Source of the DNA: Zantedeschia hybrid cultivar
Lineage: Eukaryota; Streptophyta; Magnoliopsida; Alismatales; Araceae
Length of the DNA: 64,000 bases
Assembly (NCBI GenBank): GCA_030544215.1
Contig: JARZZO010000003.1
Coordinates: forward strand, 50,450,045 to 50,514,044
Direction of reading: 5' to 3'
The notes below the pieces were generated by a model that saw only the letters and a list, made by a program, of their open reading frames with translations, had not been told where the DNA came from and searched no databases. Each line of letters begins with the position of its first letter. The stretch's first letter is position 1. Both the position numbers and the translations under genes were made by a program. Shown here one piece after another: positions 22,535-33,079 of the stretch.

Positions 22535-22868
22535 TCTTGTAATCAATACTTTTAATTGATTTAGCCTTAGTGATAAACTTAATTGGTTAGCAATGGCGAT
22601 TACAAGAGGAAATTCAAGGGAACTCTAATCGATTTAAATAGTGATAGGGATGTAATCGAAGTTCCAGTAAGGCTTTAATCGATTTGATCAAAGACTTTCC
22701 TGAAATCCACTAAGTCCCAAATAAAGGGGATTTCAGAATAGTGAGTTTATCAGCATCGATTAATTTACTCATTTAACTAAGACTAAGATGTACTGATTTT
22801 TTTCATTTACATGGTTTGTTATCAACAAAATATGGGGATCAAATTAAGGGCACTAACTTTGCTCAATA
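22535..22868 (-). repeat. LTR d, 5' part only
   Basis: Aligns with the first 380 bases of LTR a; shared blocks include AAGTCCCAAATAAAG, GATTTCAGAATAGTGA and CAGCATCGATTAAT. It ends GCTCAATA at 22868, where LTR a has GCTCAACA, followed by TGTGG. Confidence 0.75.
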
Positions 22869-23089
22869 TGTGGTTGATGGTATATCTGATATATTTGAAA
22901 TTACACTTATTGTGATTTTAAAGGGGAAAAAAATGCCATTGTACATTTTTCTTCACTATTTCACTCTAAAGTCATTTTGGTTATTTATTTACAAAAGTGT
23001 ACATGATTTCCATTTATTGAAGATGGTATGTAGATAAATGAGTAGTCCACCACTATTTGAATTTGATAAATGTTTTTAAGCAATGGGCG

Positions 23090-23440
23090 TGGATGTGGTC
23101 TTGGGGACTGCAAAGGGACAAAGATATTTGGCTTTTCCTTTCACTTTGTAAGGACAATTGTCTTCATTAAAGAGCTGCGTGCTCTACTAATTGGCATGAA
23201 GATGGCTGAAGATCTTTCCACATGTCAATGAACTTGATTCTAAGACTTGATCACAAGCTGGTCTCCCTTGGAAAGCACTTCCATGGTGGTCTCAGCTACT
23301 GCTCCTATATGATGAATTCCGGCCAGCTAGAGTACATGCGTACAGGGAGGGGAATTGCTTTGCTGATTCCCTTGAAAACCAAGAGGCGCTCTTGCTGTCT
23401 TTAGCTACAGGTGCCAGTACTTGGCAGCGACGTTGAAGGA
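23090..23440 (+). pseudogene. LINE RNase H-like remnant
   Basis: The plus-strand frame reads an RNase H tail pattern: an Ala-Leu-rich helix RALLIGMKMAEDLS and, after stops, VHAYREGNCFADSL, resembling the H-x-REGN-x-x-AD-x-LA motif of LINE RNase H domains. Several stops and shifts. Boundaries are not clear. Confidence 0.5.
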
Positions 23441-24119
23441 AAATTGTTAAAGCTGTTAGCCTGTACTGGGACCTTAGCAGTAGGGCTAGTCCTCATAGAA
23501 AGAGGTTGTTTGTTCACCCTGTGAAACCTGAAAACTCTTGAAAGCCAGAAGGTCTGATTGTGCAGGTGCCGTTATCTTACTTACGGGTGAAGGCGCTAGC
23601 AGAAGGTCATAGTAGAGATAGCCTTATCTCAGGCTTGTCAACTTTGTGAGCGCCGATCTGGGCAGGTCGAAGTAGGCCCAAGTGCTCTTTTGGAAAGTTT
23701 TACAAGGTCCCTGAATCCCCCTTCCTTAGGAGGATGCAGATCCAAAGTTAACCAGGGATTGGGGGAGGTTGGAGGATTTCAGTACAGAAGCTTTAATATC
23801 TTTGGTGAACACAATAGAGGCACACGACAAATTCTATTGTAATTTTTGTTTTAAACTTTGTGACCTATGTTGAGGATTCTATTCCTGACTTTTCTGTATG
23901 TCAGCCATTCTGTATCCATTTTAGCTTCTTTATTCCTATCTACTCTTAATAATAATTGTGCTACCGTCCACTTTTGTTTTTTAATGGAGAAAGTCCAAGG
24001 TTTTTATATATTTTGTTTTATAGAGATCTGAAAGAAGAAATCTTAAAAGGTCATAGTTATAGTGTCTGGAGTGTGTTTTCATTCTCGGTGCTAATATGGC
24101 AAGGATGTCATTACACTAG

Positions 24120-24296
24120 GAGTCACTGGATAGCTTTGGAGTTTGTGACCCCTTATGCTCAGTAGATGATATGAGTTCTCAGGAATTCAAGGACAGTTAT
24201 CAGCCAAAAACTGACTTATTGAAAGCTCTTGCAATTGTTGGTTCTGCTGCAGCAGGGGCAGTTGCGATTAATCACTCTTGGGTAGCTGCTAATCAG
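24120..24296 (+). CDS. NHD1: NhaD-type antiporter, exon 2
   Basis: 59 codons, phase 0 at both ends (acceptor CACTAG|GAG, donor CAG|GTTGCT). The product reads ESLDSFGVCDPLCSVDDMSS, then QEFKDSYQPKTDLLKALAI and ends AINHSWVAANQ, the start of the membrane domain in plant NhaD proteins. A closer AG at 24181-24182 also keeps frame, but the longer exon keeps the conserved CDPLCSVDDMSSQE block, so it was chosen. Confidence 0.85.
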
Positions 24297-24395
24297 GTTG
24301 CTTTCTCTCTTCCTTTTTCCCCCTAGCTTATTCTCGTAGTTGATTTTTGTGCTTTGTGATAATGTTATTTCGTGAGAAATGTGTCTTGTGTACAG

Positions 24396-24524
24396 GATGT
24401 TGCTATGGCACTGGTGTTTGGACTGGGGTATGCAGGCATAATTTTTGAAGAATCTCTAGCATTCAATAAAAGTGGAGTTGGATTGCTTATGGCTGTCTGC
24501 TTGTGGGTTATAAGAAGCATTGGG
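24396..24524 (+). CDS. NHD1: NhaD-type antiporter, exon 3
   Basis: 43 codons, phase 0, acceptor TACAG|GAT and donor GGG|GTGAGG. DVAMALVFGLGYAGIIFEES is followed by LAFNKSGVGLLMAVCLWVIR, two hydrophobic membrane segments joined by a conserved acidic/Asn loop. Separated from exon 2 by a 99-bp intron. Confidence 0.92.
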
Positions 24525-27500
24525 GTGAGGTTTCAAGATTTCTGGTTCTGCAGCGTATTAGTCTTAACATGCTCTTAAATTACTTTACAGTCATATATTT
24601 GAGTGTGTAATAGAAGGTAAAATCGAATATATGCCATTATCTCGTATTACCTACTTATCCTGGTAGTCCTTTGAGCTGTGAGTTGTAGTTGGTTGAGGCT
24701 TATAATTAAAATAATTTCTCCATATATGCTGCATGGTTGTGGTTTAATTTTACTCTGGATCTCCAGCTCATAGTCATGGCAAACTTGCTTTCTATATTGA
24801 TAGGATATTCATGGAAATACCAAGCCCAGATGAGAATGTACCCACAAAAAGCGACCATGTAATATCCCATCCCTGTCCTTTCGGTGATGTTGAGTCACTG
24901 TTCCTGTGTGCATGATTATTCTTTGTTTTACTCTTCCTTTTTGTTTGATCCTTGTTTTTATAATACTCTCATTAGTTTGTTATTTTTCTTTAATTTAACA
25001 CGGTATTGGTATATAATGTTGATTTCTGTCATATCTTTCAGTTATGTCTTCTATGAATGCCTTGAATCACTTTTATGCTCAAGAAGTAGCTCTATTTTGG
25101 TTTTCCCACAAACAAAAGAATGTGTAATTAGAGTCTCATAAATTATTTATTCTCAGAAAAAGTAGGACAATGTTGATGTTTTTTTTTCCCAAGAGGTTGT
25201 CAGCTTTATGGCCAATTTAGATAGATACAAATAGAGGTAGTATAACTGGATAGGGAGGAGAACTTCCTTGTATCCCTCACTTTACAGTGCAAGACTCAGA
25301 CTTAGAAATTCTAGACTCCAGACAAGTCGCAAACACTCTTGTATCATGGTACAAATTTTCAAAGCTCATTCCATGGCACTCATTCTTATCATAGTTACTC
25401 ACACCTCCCACGCTCAAGACAGGCTTGAAGTTGACCATTCAAAACCCAATATAAAGCCTCAGAAGGCTGTAGAAGAGTGCCTCACACGAACTATGCCTTA
25501 GACCAGTATAGAATCACAAAAGTCCATAAAGTACACTCTAAGCCAAGCTCTCTTTGACGGAGTGTGCAAAACAAACTCCCTGGTCAGTAATTCCTGAGTG
25601 GTCTCCTGCTCCTGAAAACATGGTTGGTCCTGTGTCTTCTTACAGAGTTTCTTCCCTCATGCTACATCCTCAGAGTGAAAGATCCCTCATAGATCAGACA
25701 TTACTTTATTGGCCTTCTACGATTTCCCCATTATTCCAGTTCAGTAGAGAATCTTTTGCCTTGCCTCTACAACTGAGAGAAGACTAGACCCATTAGATTC
25801 TTGTATATCTCCCAGTCTACCATCCCTGTCTGATGTCTCACCCTCATCAATATGCTCATTGCCGTTCTCTGAGCTGGGAAGTGGCGATGAACATCACTAG
25901 TGAAGAATGGGGGTTTGTCAGAGATTTGCCTATGTATTGTCCTTTACTGTGCATTTTCTCATTCAGGAATTTCCCTTTCATGAGCCCTCCCTCAAGGGAG
26001 GAACTATGGGAGATGAAATGCCGTGTGGATGCTTCCATCCATCGTACCCTGTAGAAAGGACGGTGAGGACCTTGGAACATGTTGCAGTTGCTCTCTCTGA
26101 GCTGTTGCCGCCTTGCACTGGTGCCTTTCTGCCTCCTGAAGCCTCAAGCTTGCTGCTCCTGCAGCTGGTGTAAACCCTGAGGTTTTTCCTTTTGGCATCT
26201 CTTTCACATGACCCTAATCCCTTTGATCAAGGAATTAAAAGCAACCCAAGAATTCAAAAACTGTGTAACTGCACCTTAAAAATCTTCAATATCTCCAGAC
26301 CTCTTTTAAAAATGACTAAAACACTCTCTCCAGTGGAAACATAAACATGATGGAAAGAACCGGTAAAAATCAGAAAACAATTTAAAAATAACGAAGAATC
26401 CATCCGATCATTGTAGAGTAGAGTGTCACTTCACATTTCACAAGGCCCACTTAGAGAGCTTAGAGAGAGAGAGAAGAGAGTTATAAGTTTAAACTATAGA
26501 GAAGAAAAGCTTATAGAGAGAAAGAGAGAGAGAGAGATAATAAGAGTGATAAAAAGCTAGAAACTTAAAAGTTAAAAATAGAATTTAAAAAATGAGAATA
26601 AAAAGAGGGGAATTTTAGAGAGTTAGAAATGGGAATAAAGAGGGAGAACTTATAAGAATAGAGAGAGAGAGAGAGTTAGAAGTTAGATTGGTGGGGATGG
26701 GAGATGGGCTTGGGGTTTTAAATAGGCCACCTAAACCCTTGGCTAGCCATTGGGAGCATTCCCAACAACTAGTTTCAAACTAGCTGTTCGGCAATGGCTA
26801 GTTTGAAACTGGCTGTTGCTGTCCGGATCGGCCGATCTGATCCCAAGACCAGCCAATCCAGCCCGATCCGTGCCTATCCATCCGGTCCTGGTCTTGGAAT
26901 GGAGGATTGGGGTAGGATCGGATCGGTTAGACCAAAATCCGATCGGATCGGATGATTCGATCCATGCCGATCCGACACACTATGCCACCCACTAATTTGA
27001 GATTTGGGTTGGTGTATTGGTTTTGATTCTTTGTTTGGTAGTAAATATAGTATTACCAGTAAAAAAGTCATTTTGCATGTCTATTTAGATCAACTGTTTT
27101 TAGAAAGCATCTGGATACTAGATCTATTGGTCATTCAATTTTCTCTATCTCTTTATTGCAAATAATAAGTGTTCAGCATTTCATAAATATAAGTACGAGT
27201 TGATGCCGGCAGTCATGATAGTCAGGATAATCCTTTCATATCAAGGTTTTCTCCATTCAAGAGCAAGGACCTCCCCATTTGAGCAGTCAAACTCTGAATA
27301 ACACGTGAGGTTGGGCCTAAAAAGGTTCTATCAACAAATTTTCTTGACCAAAATTGCAATCTCTATGTCTGCTTAATAAAATCTTCATTAGGAGTTGAAA
27401 AGTCAACAGGTAGCACCACCTTTTTCAGTGAACTTTTTGAATGAAGAAAGATAAAGATTTGATCTCACACATCCTCTATTAACATTAAGCTTGTTGGAGC

Positions 27501-28292
27501 CTCCATTGAGTTCGTTAAGGTTAAGCCAGCTGAAATTAGACAAGAAATATGCATATCCGTTTGCCATTTTGATAAACATCAAATTCTGAAGAGAAATAAT
27601 GTTCACCTGCCCTTACAACTGAGGCAACCTTATGGTGATCCCAAAGAACTTTGTGGAATTTTACAAAAAATGATTCAGAAGATAAAATTGAATAAAACCC
27701 GCAACTACGGACATTTCATCACAATTTTTGCCAACTGATCTAGATTCTTCCTTGGAAAAAACATAATCAACTAGTCTTTTTGGAGAACTAAGGGCTGGTG
27801 AACAAGATTCTTCTTTGGTAGAGTTCTCTGTATATCCTTCCTTTAGTGGTTTGCTTTCATACACAAGTGAACATAGTTGCTTCCTTTTTTTTTGTTTTTT
27901 TCATATTTGTTACTTTCTTAGTTGTATATTTTCTCGAGACAGGAGGCTGCATTTTTTTAATGTGAATTGTTGCCAGCTATTGGCTACATCATTCTTCAGC
28001 ATCTTTCTAAAAAACAGTGTGAAGTGCAAAATTCAATGTTATGGTTTTACCGCATCATTGATGAGCATTTTGTATTTCTTACAAAACACTTTTCAATGCA
28101 CATTTTTTTTGTATGTCTCAGCACAATTGCCCCCCCCCTCCCAACCCAACCACACACACACATATATTACTGCTATCTTTGATTTTATTTAAGATCTTTG
28201 CAGCGACACCTCCACCACCAACTATGGTCCTGTGGTTTAAAATTGTCTTCATCTTGTATTGCGGTGGCAGCTTATCATACATTTTGATGCAG
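24525..28292 (+). other. Intron 3 (3.8 kb)
   Basis: GT-AG intron. It contains the GA-rich and GGATCGGCC-bearing segment 26440-26990. 24525-26430 and 27000-28290 show no recognised gene; short ORFs there are unsupported. Confidence 0.75.
26440..26990 (-). mobile_element. End of a GGATCGGCC-type hAT relative with GA-rich leader
   Basis: Reads best on the minus strand. A terminal block of GATCGGATCGG motifs (26820-26985) is followed by a TATA-like TATTTAAAA (about 26717) and a CT-rich leader (GA-rich on the plus strand). The same order occurs at 32060-32613, sharing GGCTAGCCATTGGGA and nearby text. The other end was not found. Confidence 0.45.
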
Positions 28293-28469
28293 GCTCCATC
28301 CACAGATATAGCTGTCACTGAATTAACACATGCATCTGCAGAAGTTAGTGAAATACTGTTCTTTTTACTTGGTGCAATGACCATTGTAGAGATTATTGAT
28401 GCTCACCAAGGATTTAAGCTAGTCACGGACAACATAACGACTCGGAAACCCCGGATTCTCCTTTGGGTG
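28293..28469 (+). CDS. NHD1: NhaD-type antiporter, exon 4
   Basis: 59 codons, phase 0, acceptor TGCAG|GCT and donor GTG|GTATGT. APSTDIAVTELTHASAEVSE is followed by a hydrophobic ILFFLLGAMTIVEI segment and DAHQGFKLVTDNITTRKPR. The AEVSEI..FLLGAMTIVE.ID.H pattern is diagnostic of the NhaD family. Confidence 0.95.
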
Positions 28470-28579
28470 GTATGTGACTATGTATAACCTCTTCTTCTGA
28501 TTTCAAAATTTATTTTTAGTTCATTAATGTGCGTCTGTGTTCTATCAATTTTTGAACATTAATTTGAATGACCGTGCAG

Positions 28580-28686
28580 GTGGGCCTTGTGACATTTGTT
28601 CTTAGTTCTGTCCTTGACAATTTGACATCCACCATTGTTATGGTCTCCTTATTAAGGAAACTAGTCCCACCTTCAGAGTACAGGAA
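28580..28686 (+). CDS. NHD1: NhaD-type antiporter, exon 5 (last visible)
   Basis: 107 bases, entering in phase 0 and leaving in phase 2 at AGGAA|GTATGT, after a 110-bp intron. VGLVTFVLSSVLDNLTSTIV continues to the ..SEYRK block. LDNLTST is a conserved ion-site motif of this transporter superfamily. The five exons give about 297 residues, roughly half the usual 570-580 of plant NHD1. The following conserved region (an AANAGGAWTPIGD-like block) was looked for by eye to 64000 and not found. Confidence 0.93.
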
Positions 28687-29452
28687 GTATGTCTTTCTAC
28701 TTATGTCTTTCTGTTATTCTTCATGGTTAAATGGACCTGACAGTTTCCTTGGTGTAAAAAGATCAAACCTTGATTTTTTGAGACTACGAAATTATACAAG
28801 GGTTACTGGTATTTTTAGTGGTGCACATTCTGCTTTCTTGGCATTTCAGTAGGCAACTGACAATAGTTTTTAGGACTGAATCCTCTTTCATGGAATGCAC
28901 TCTGCACTAATTTTAACAAATTCATGCTGCAAAGCTGGGTGAAGTCCATGAAGTTTTGGGAGAACACGTTATAAGTAAATTACTTTGGAGTTACATTTAT
29001 CTTTATCCATCCTATTGGCACTTCTGACCAGTTTGTGTTTGCTGCATGTATTTTCCATCTTCAGAAGTCTTGTTGAGCCCTGCCCCACCCTCCATATACC
29101 CCCCCCAAAAAGGAAAAAACCTGTGGTTCTTTTAGAAACAAAATGCATTGTCCTTATTCCAGTTGCATCACTTTTTAAGTAAAGAGTCTTCCTGTCTCCG
29201 TACATTCGTATACTCATGAATGGTGATCACATGTAAGAATCTATTTGACCCCAGGAGAATCAACACATGTGCATGTATCTGTGTGATGATATCAACTGTC
29301 AGATTTGATCCAATTCACACAACCCGCCCCCCCCCCCCCCAAAAAAAAAAAAAAAGAAAAAGGAAGAAGAAACAAGTGGGGTTCCGGCGAGATCAGAGGG
29401 GCCGGCAGCCCTTGACACCTTCTCCGCTTCAAGTGGGAACTCCCCGCGAATC

Positions 29453-30608
29453 CATGGATTGCGGAATCGGCCGATTCGATCCGATTCGGGGGGGATTTCA
29501 CTGTTCATCCCCCCAATTTGTTTTTTAAAAAAATCAATGTGAATCAGTTCAAATCGGGTCCAGACTGGCCGATCTGGCCGGTCTGGTCCGATTTGGCCCG
29601 ATTCGGATCCCCCCTTAAGGGGGCCGATCCAGCCAGCAGCAACAACGTTTCTACTGCTGCTAGCCTTCCCCCCTTCCCCCAGCCCCTCCCCCTCCCCCGG
29701 CCACCACCGCCGCCACTCGCCGCCGCCGGCAACTTGACCCCCAAAACAAACTATAGCTTGGAAAATCTCAAGTAGAATAGGCTAGGGACAAAGCCTTTTA
29801 TATGGAAAGATCCAAAATAGGCTCCGTCCAAAAAAAAGGTTGCCACTGGCTTCAAACATTGGAAGGAAAATATACACAGATGGTTATCAGTATATAAGAC
29901 AAAAAGAGAATAACCAACAACCACAATAAATACAGAATCATCAAAGCATAAACAAGATGTTGATGTACATTGCCATGCTATGAATGGCTACCATCCGCCG
30001 TTCTCTGCACTCCCCCCATTAGATCTCTCCCAGCCACTTCCCTCGCCAGAACTATGTGTTCCACCGTGAGGCTTTTCTTGACTCCAAGCATCTCTCTGCT
30101 GAAATGAACCACTGCGATTGCCCCAGCAACCAGGCTCGTCAGCTTTATGGGAATCAGTCTTTGGAGTCCAAGCTTGATCCTCATTAGACATTGCTCCTTT
30201 GGTTGACACAGATGTGGAATTTCATGCTTTTGCAGAGTCATTGTCAAACCCCTTCGATTTGTTCCAATTGTCCGGCCCTTGGGACACTTGTTCACTTGCT
30301 TTTTTAGAGGAAACATCATCACTCTTCCGGACATCAGACCCTTGGTTGTCTTTAATGTATAATTTTTATGGATGTACATGAATTGCATTCATTTTTATTG
30401 TACATTCATTGAATCATATATATATACATTTTTTTCTGATTTTTTCTAATTTTTTCTGATTTATTTTGATTTTTTTTTATTTTTTTAATCCGGCCGAGTC
30501 GGACCGGCCATACTTCATCTGGATCGGCCGACTCGGCCGATCCGATCTGGGTCGGATCGGGATCGCCGGGTCCTGATTCGGGGACCCGATCCGACCCGGA
30601 ATTCCTTG
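29453..30608. mobile_element. GGATCGGCC-family hAT carrying a gene fragment
   Basis: 1156 bp with ends CATGGATTGCGGAATCGG and (reverse complement of the right end) CAAGGAATTCCGGGTCGG, matching both ends of the 156-bp MITE at 43237. Each end has about 100 bases of GGATCGG/CCGATCC motifs. Flanks CGCGAATC (29445-29452) and GACTAATC (30609-30616) share 5 of 8 bases, so the target duplication is decayed. The interior holds a GC-rich leader-like block (29640-29730) and a host-gene-like C-terminus on the minus strand. Confidence 0.65.
29988..30375 (-). pseudogene. Captured C-terminus of a WG/GW-repeat protein
   Basis: The minus-strand frame ends ..SGWERSNGGSAENGGW then TAG (29988-29990), followed by 3' UTR-like sequence to about 29770. 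Over roughly 110 residues Trp recurs about every 12-20 residues next to Gly, Ala, Asn or Ser: DNWNK, DQAWTPK, GCWGNR, DAWSQE, GWER, GGW, plus one TGA where another Trp is expected. Spaced WG/GW motifs in a Ser/Asn/Lys-rich disordered tail are the ARGONAUTE-hook pattern of SPT5L/KTF1 and NRPE1. A protein ending in the repeat favours an SPT5L-like donor. Donor identity is inference. Confidence 0.55.
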
Positions 30609-32613
30609 GACTAATCTGGTCCGGTTCCCCACATTCTTTAAAAAGGGTTAAAAAATTTAAGTAAACATGAAAAAATCATAAAAAAAAAACTCATAAGTTT
30701 CTCAAAGTTAATAATACACATGACATATGTAGTATATGAGTGATGAAACTCAATCATCCTCATCAAAGTCATCATAAGAAAGAAAAGACCCATCATCATC
30801 TCCACTAAAATCTAACTCAATCTGGGTAGGAGGGGGGATATGTGGTTATTTCTGAATACATCTAACCATCTGAACAAATGATGGTGTGTGCACAACAATG
30901 GATGAAATATGAAACTCTAAAAAAAATGTTGTACACAACATCAACAATCTCCATCCTAGATCCTCCCACTAAAGTAGATGAGGATGGATGAGTTGGTGAT
31001 ATAGGTGGCCTAGCTGTCGGCTGTCTACGTACTGTGCTTTTGACGTAGAAATCTCTGCAACTGTACACATATATCATGGGGGGACTGAAAGATATGGGAT
31101 GCTATCTATGCTATCTCTATAAGATGCTCTGCGAAACAATGGATCTCGCTAACAAGGTGTCCACAGTAAAGACAATAGATCCGTAGATTTCTTGGGACTG
31201 TGTATTCATAGTCCCATGCCGGATGACGTCGTCCACGTGACATCGACAAAAGACGAATTAATAGAATTATATGATCCGATCCCTTTCAAAAAATTAAAAA
31301 ATGTGTATAAAATAAAAAAGAAGAACAATAAGCAACTCTACCTTGTTTTCTTCACTCAAGACTATCTTGTTTTTTCTTTAGTAATTGGTCTATCTATAAC
31401 TCACACTCTCTCTCTATCTTTTACCCTTTACATTTTCTTTCTCTCTCTCTCTCTCTCTTTTCTTACTCTTACATACATTGATATTAATGGTTCTCAGTAG
31501 TAAATAAAATAAATAAGTTTACCATGTTGTGTCTCAGAGGAAAATTAAGAAATATAAACTATTGATATTAACGGTTCTCAGTAGTAAATAAAATAAATAA
31601 GTTTACCATGTTGTGTCTCAGAGAAAAATTAAGAAATATAAACTACTCTTTTTTTGTTGAGAATTATTTAGTTTTAAGTACAAATGACAATAACGATACT
31701 AGATACTTTTGTCAATGATAGAAATTAGTATCCTCATTGTCGTTTATATCCAAAATCGTGTCACCCTCAACAGAAAAAAGGAATAGTGCACATTTTGTAA
31801 TTTTTTTCCAGATCACAACTCGTAAACTTATAGATTTTATTTATTATTGAGGACTGTTAATACTAATATATCTAAGGAAAAAAAGAACAAGAGAGAAAAT
31901 TTTAGAGAGATTGTTAGAGAGAGTGTGTGTGTGATAGAAAGACAACTTACTAAAAAAAGCTCCTTGAACCGTCCACCCAGTTGTTGTAGAATACTAGAAT
32001 GTCATTTAGAAAGAGGGAGGGAAATACTAGATAGGAAATTTTTTGAAAAAGGAAGAAATATAAGTAGATTAAAACATTAGGGAGAGGAAGAAATATTTAA
32101 ATTAAGTAGATATAAAAAAGATTAAGGAGAGAGAGGGAGAGAAATATAGTAATATACAATCATACATTAGATAGAAAAAAAAAGAGAGTGAGGGAGATAA
32201 ATATTAAGTAAATAAAAAGTAAAAACATTAGAGAGAGGGAGGGAAATATACTAATAGTAATATACAATTATTATACATTAGATATAAAAAAAACTTAGAG
32301 AGAGGGAGAAAGACTTAGGAGAGATAGGGAAGAGAGAAGGGGAAGAGAGAGAAAGAACTTAGAGAGAGAGAGAAGTGAGGAAGTAGGGATGGGAAGGGCC
32401 TTGGGGATTTTTATAAGCTCCCCAAGGCCGTTGCTAGCCATTGGGATCGTTCCCAATGGCTAGTTCGTCCGATTGGAGGATTGGCCGATTCAGACTCATC
32501 CTAGCTGATCCGCCTGATCCCAGTAAGGGAACGGTGGGTCGGGGCTTGAGACCGGATCGGTCCGGCTGAAAACCGATCGGATCAGCCGATCCGATCCGGT
32601 CTGTGCCGATTCT
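30609..32613 (-). mobile_element. Degenerate hAT-related element
   Basis: The minus-strand 5' end is probably near 32613: GATTCTACCTTCATTG resembles the family end CATTCCATG, preceded by GGATCGG motifs. A TATA-like CTTATAAAAA (about 32410) and a CT-rich leader follow. Towards 30737 a minus-strand frame ends QIELDFSGDDDG...DDFDEDD and stop, an acidic tail like a protein C-terminus. The middle is AT/GA-rich without a readable transposase. The limits and the idea of one element are tentative. Confidence 0.3.
31478..31645. repeat. Tandem duplication of 84 bp
   Basis: Units 31478-31561 and 31562-31645 differ at only two positions (both transitions), so the duplication is recent compared with the surrounding old sequence. 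Confidence 0.92.
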
Positions 32614-32624
32614 ACCTTCATTGG

Positions 32625-32870
32625 TTTGTATGGGTGTATGCATGCATGTGTACATGCCTATATTTGCGTTGAACACAAGTATGTGCCATATGCGGGGTGG
32701 GTGCATACTACATAGACGTGTGTGTGCATATATGTGCACGTGTGCGTGCATGCATGTGAGAGCAGTGCATGTGGGTGTGTGTGTGACAAACTTTTATGGT
32801 TGGTTGTGAATGTTAAAGGTTTTTTTGCGTGTGCATGTGTGCATACATGTGTGCCTTATTGTTTGTGTAT
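32625..32870. repeat. Alternating purine-pyrimidine tract
   Basis: Long runs of TGTGTG, TGCATGCATG and GTGCACGTGTGCGTGC. Z-DNA-prone simple sequence. 32871-33079 shows nothing recognised. Confidence 0.7.
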
Positions 32871-33079
32871 GTCACAAGTGGTCACAATCAATGCCAAAGG
32901 GGGTAGTGGAAGCTCCACCTCCCTCCCATGATTTGCAAGATCAACCATATTGGATGGAGATGGTTTTGATATAAATTGCGATTAGTTGGGATTCGTCAAA
33001 ATTAGATTGGAGTTGTTATGATCCTAACTTTTATTTCGATCTCTGGTAGTGCACAAACTTGAGACAATATGATAATATG

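Larger units (their letters stand above)
15718..22868 (-). mobile_element. Three-LTR tandem retrotransposon (minus strand)
   Basis: A 7.15-kb composite flanked by TGTGG duplications. Order on the minus strand: truncated LTR (22868-22535), internal 3' fragment (22534-21854) with polypurine tract, LTR (21853 to about 20211), internal region (about 20210-17779) with polypurine tract, LTR (17778-15718). This fits unequal recombination between two elements of one family followed by deletions. All LTRs carry dense TAATCGATTA-like motifs. No gag or pol is left, only a Pro/Ser-rich frame of unknown role. Confidence 0.72.
8823..24119 (+). other. Intron 1 of the NHD1-like gene (15.3 kb)
   Basis: GT at 8823-8824 and AG at 24118-24119. 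The bulk is transposon: Copia(-), LINE(+), several hAT elements and a three-LTR element, annotated separately. 8823-9500 shows no recognised feature. 22874-23090 and 23440-24100 likewise hold no recognised gene. If this intron is spliced, the host removes over 15 kb of nested elements. Confidence 0.65.

Noticed and set aside
25268..26207. Cluster of 60-90 codon ORFs in intron 3
   Set aside because: No motif, no splice-consistent extension, and frames on both strands are similarly open; treated as intronic sequence.
28687..29217. Continuation of exon 5 into the 94-codon ORF
   Set aside because: The conserved protein diverges exactly at the GTATGT donor after SEYRK; the downstream residues do not resemble NhaD.
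29978..30388. 136-codon minus-strand ORF
   Set aside because: Shadow of the WG/GW frame; the other frame carries the regular Trp spacing and a natural C-terminus with UTR.
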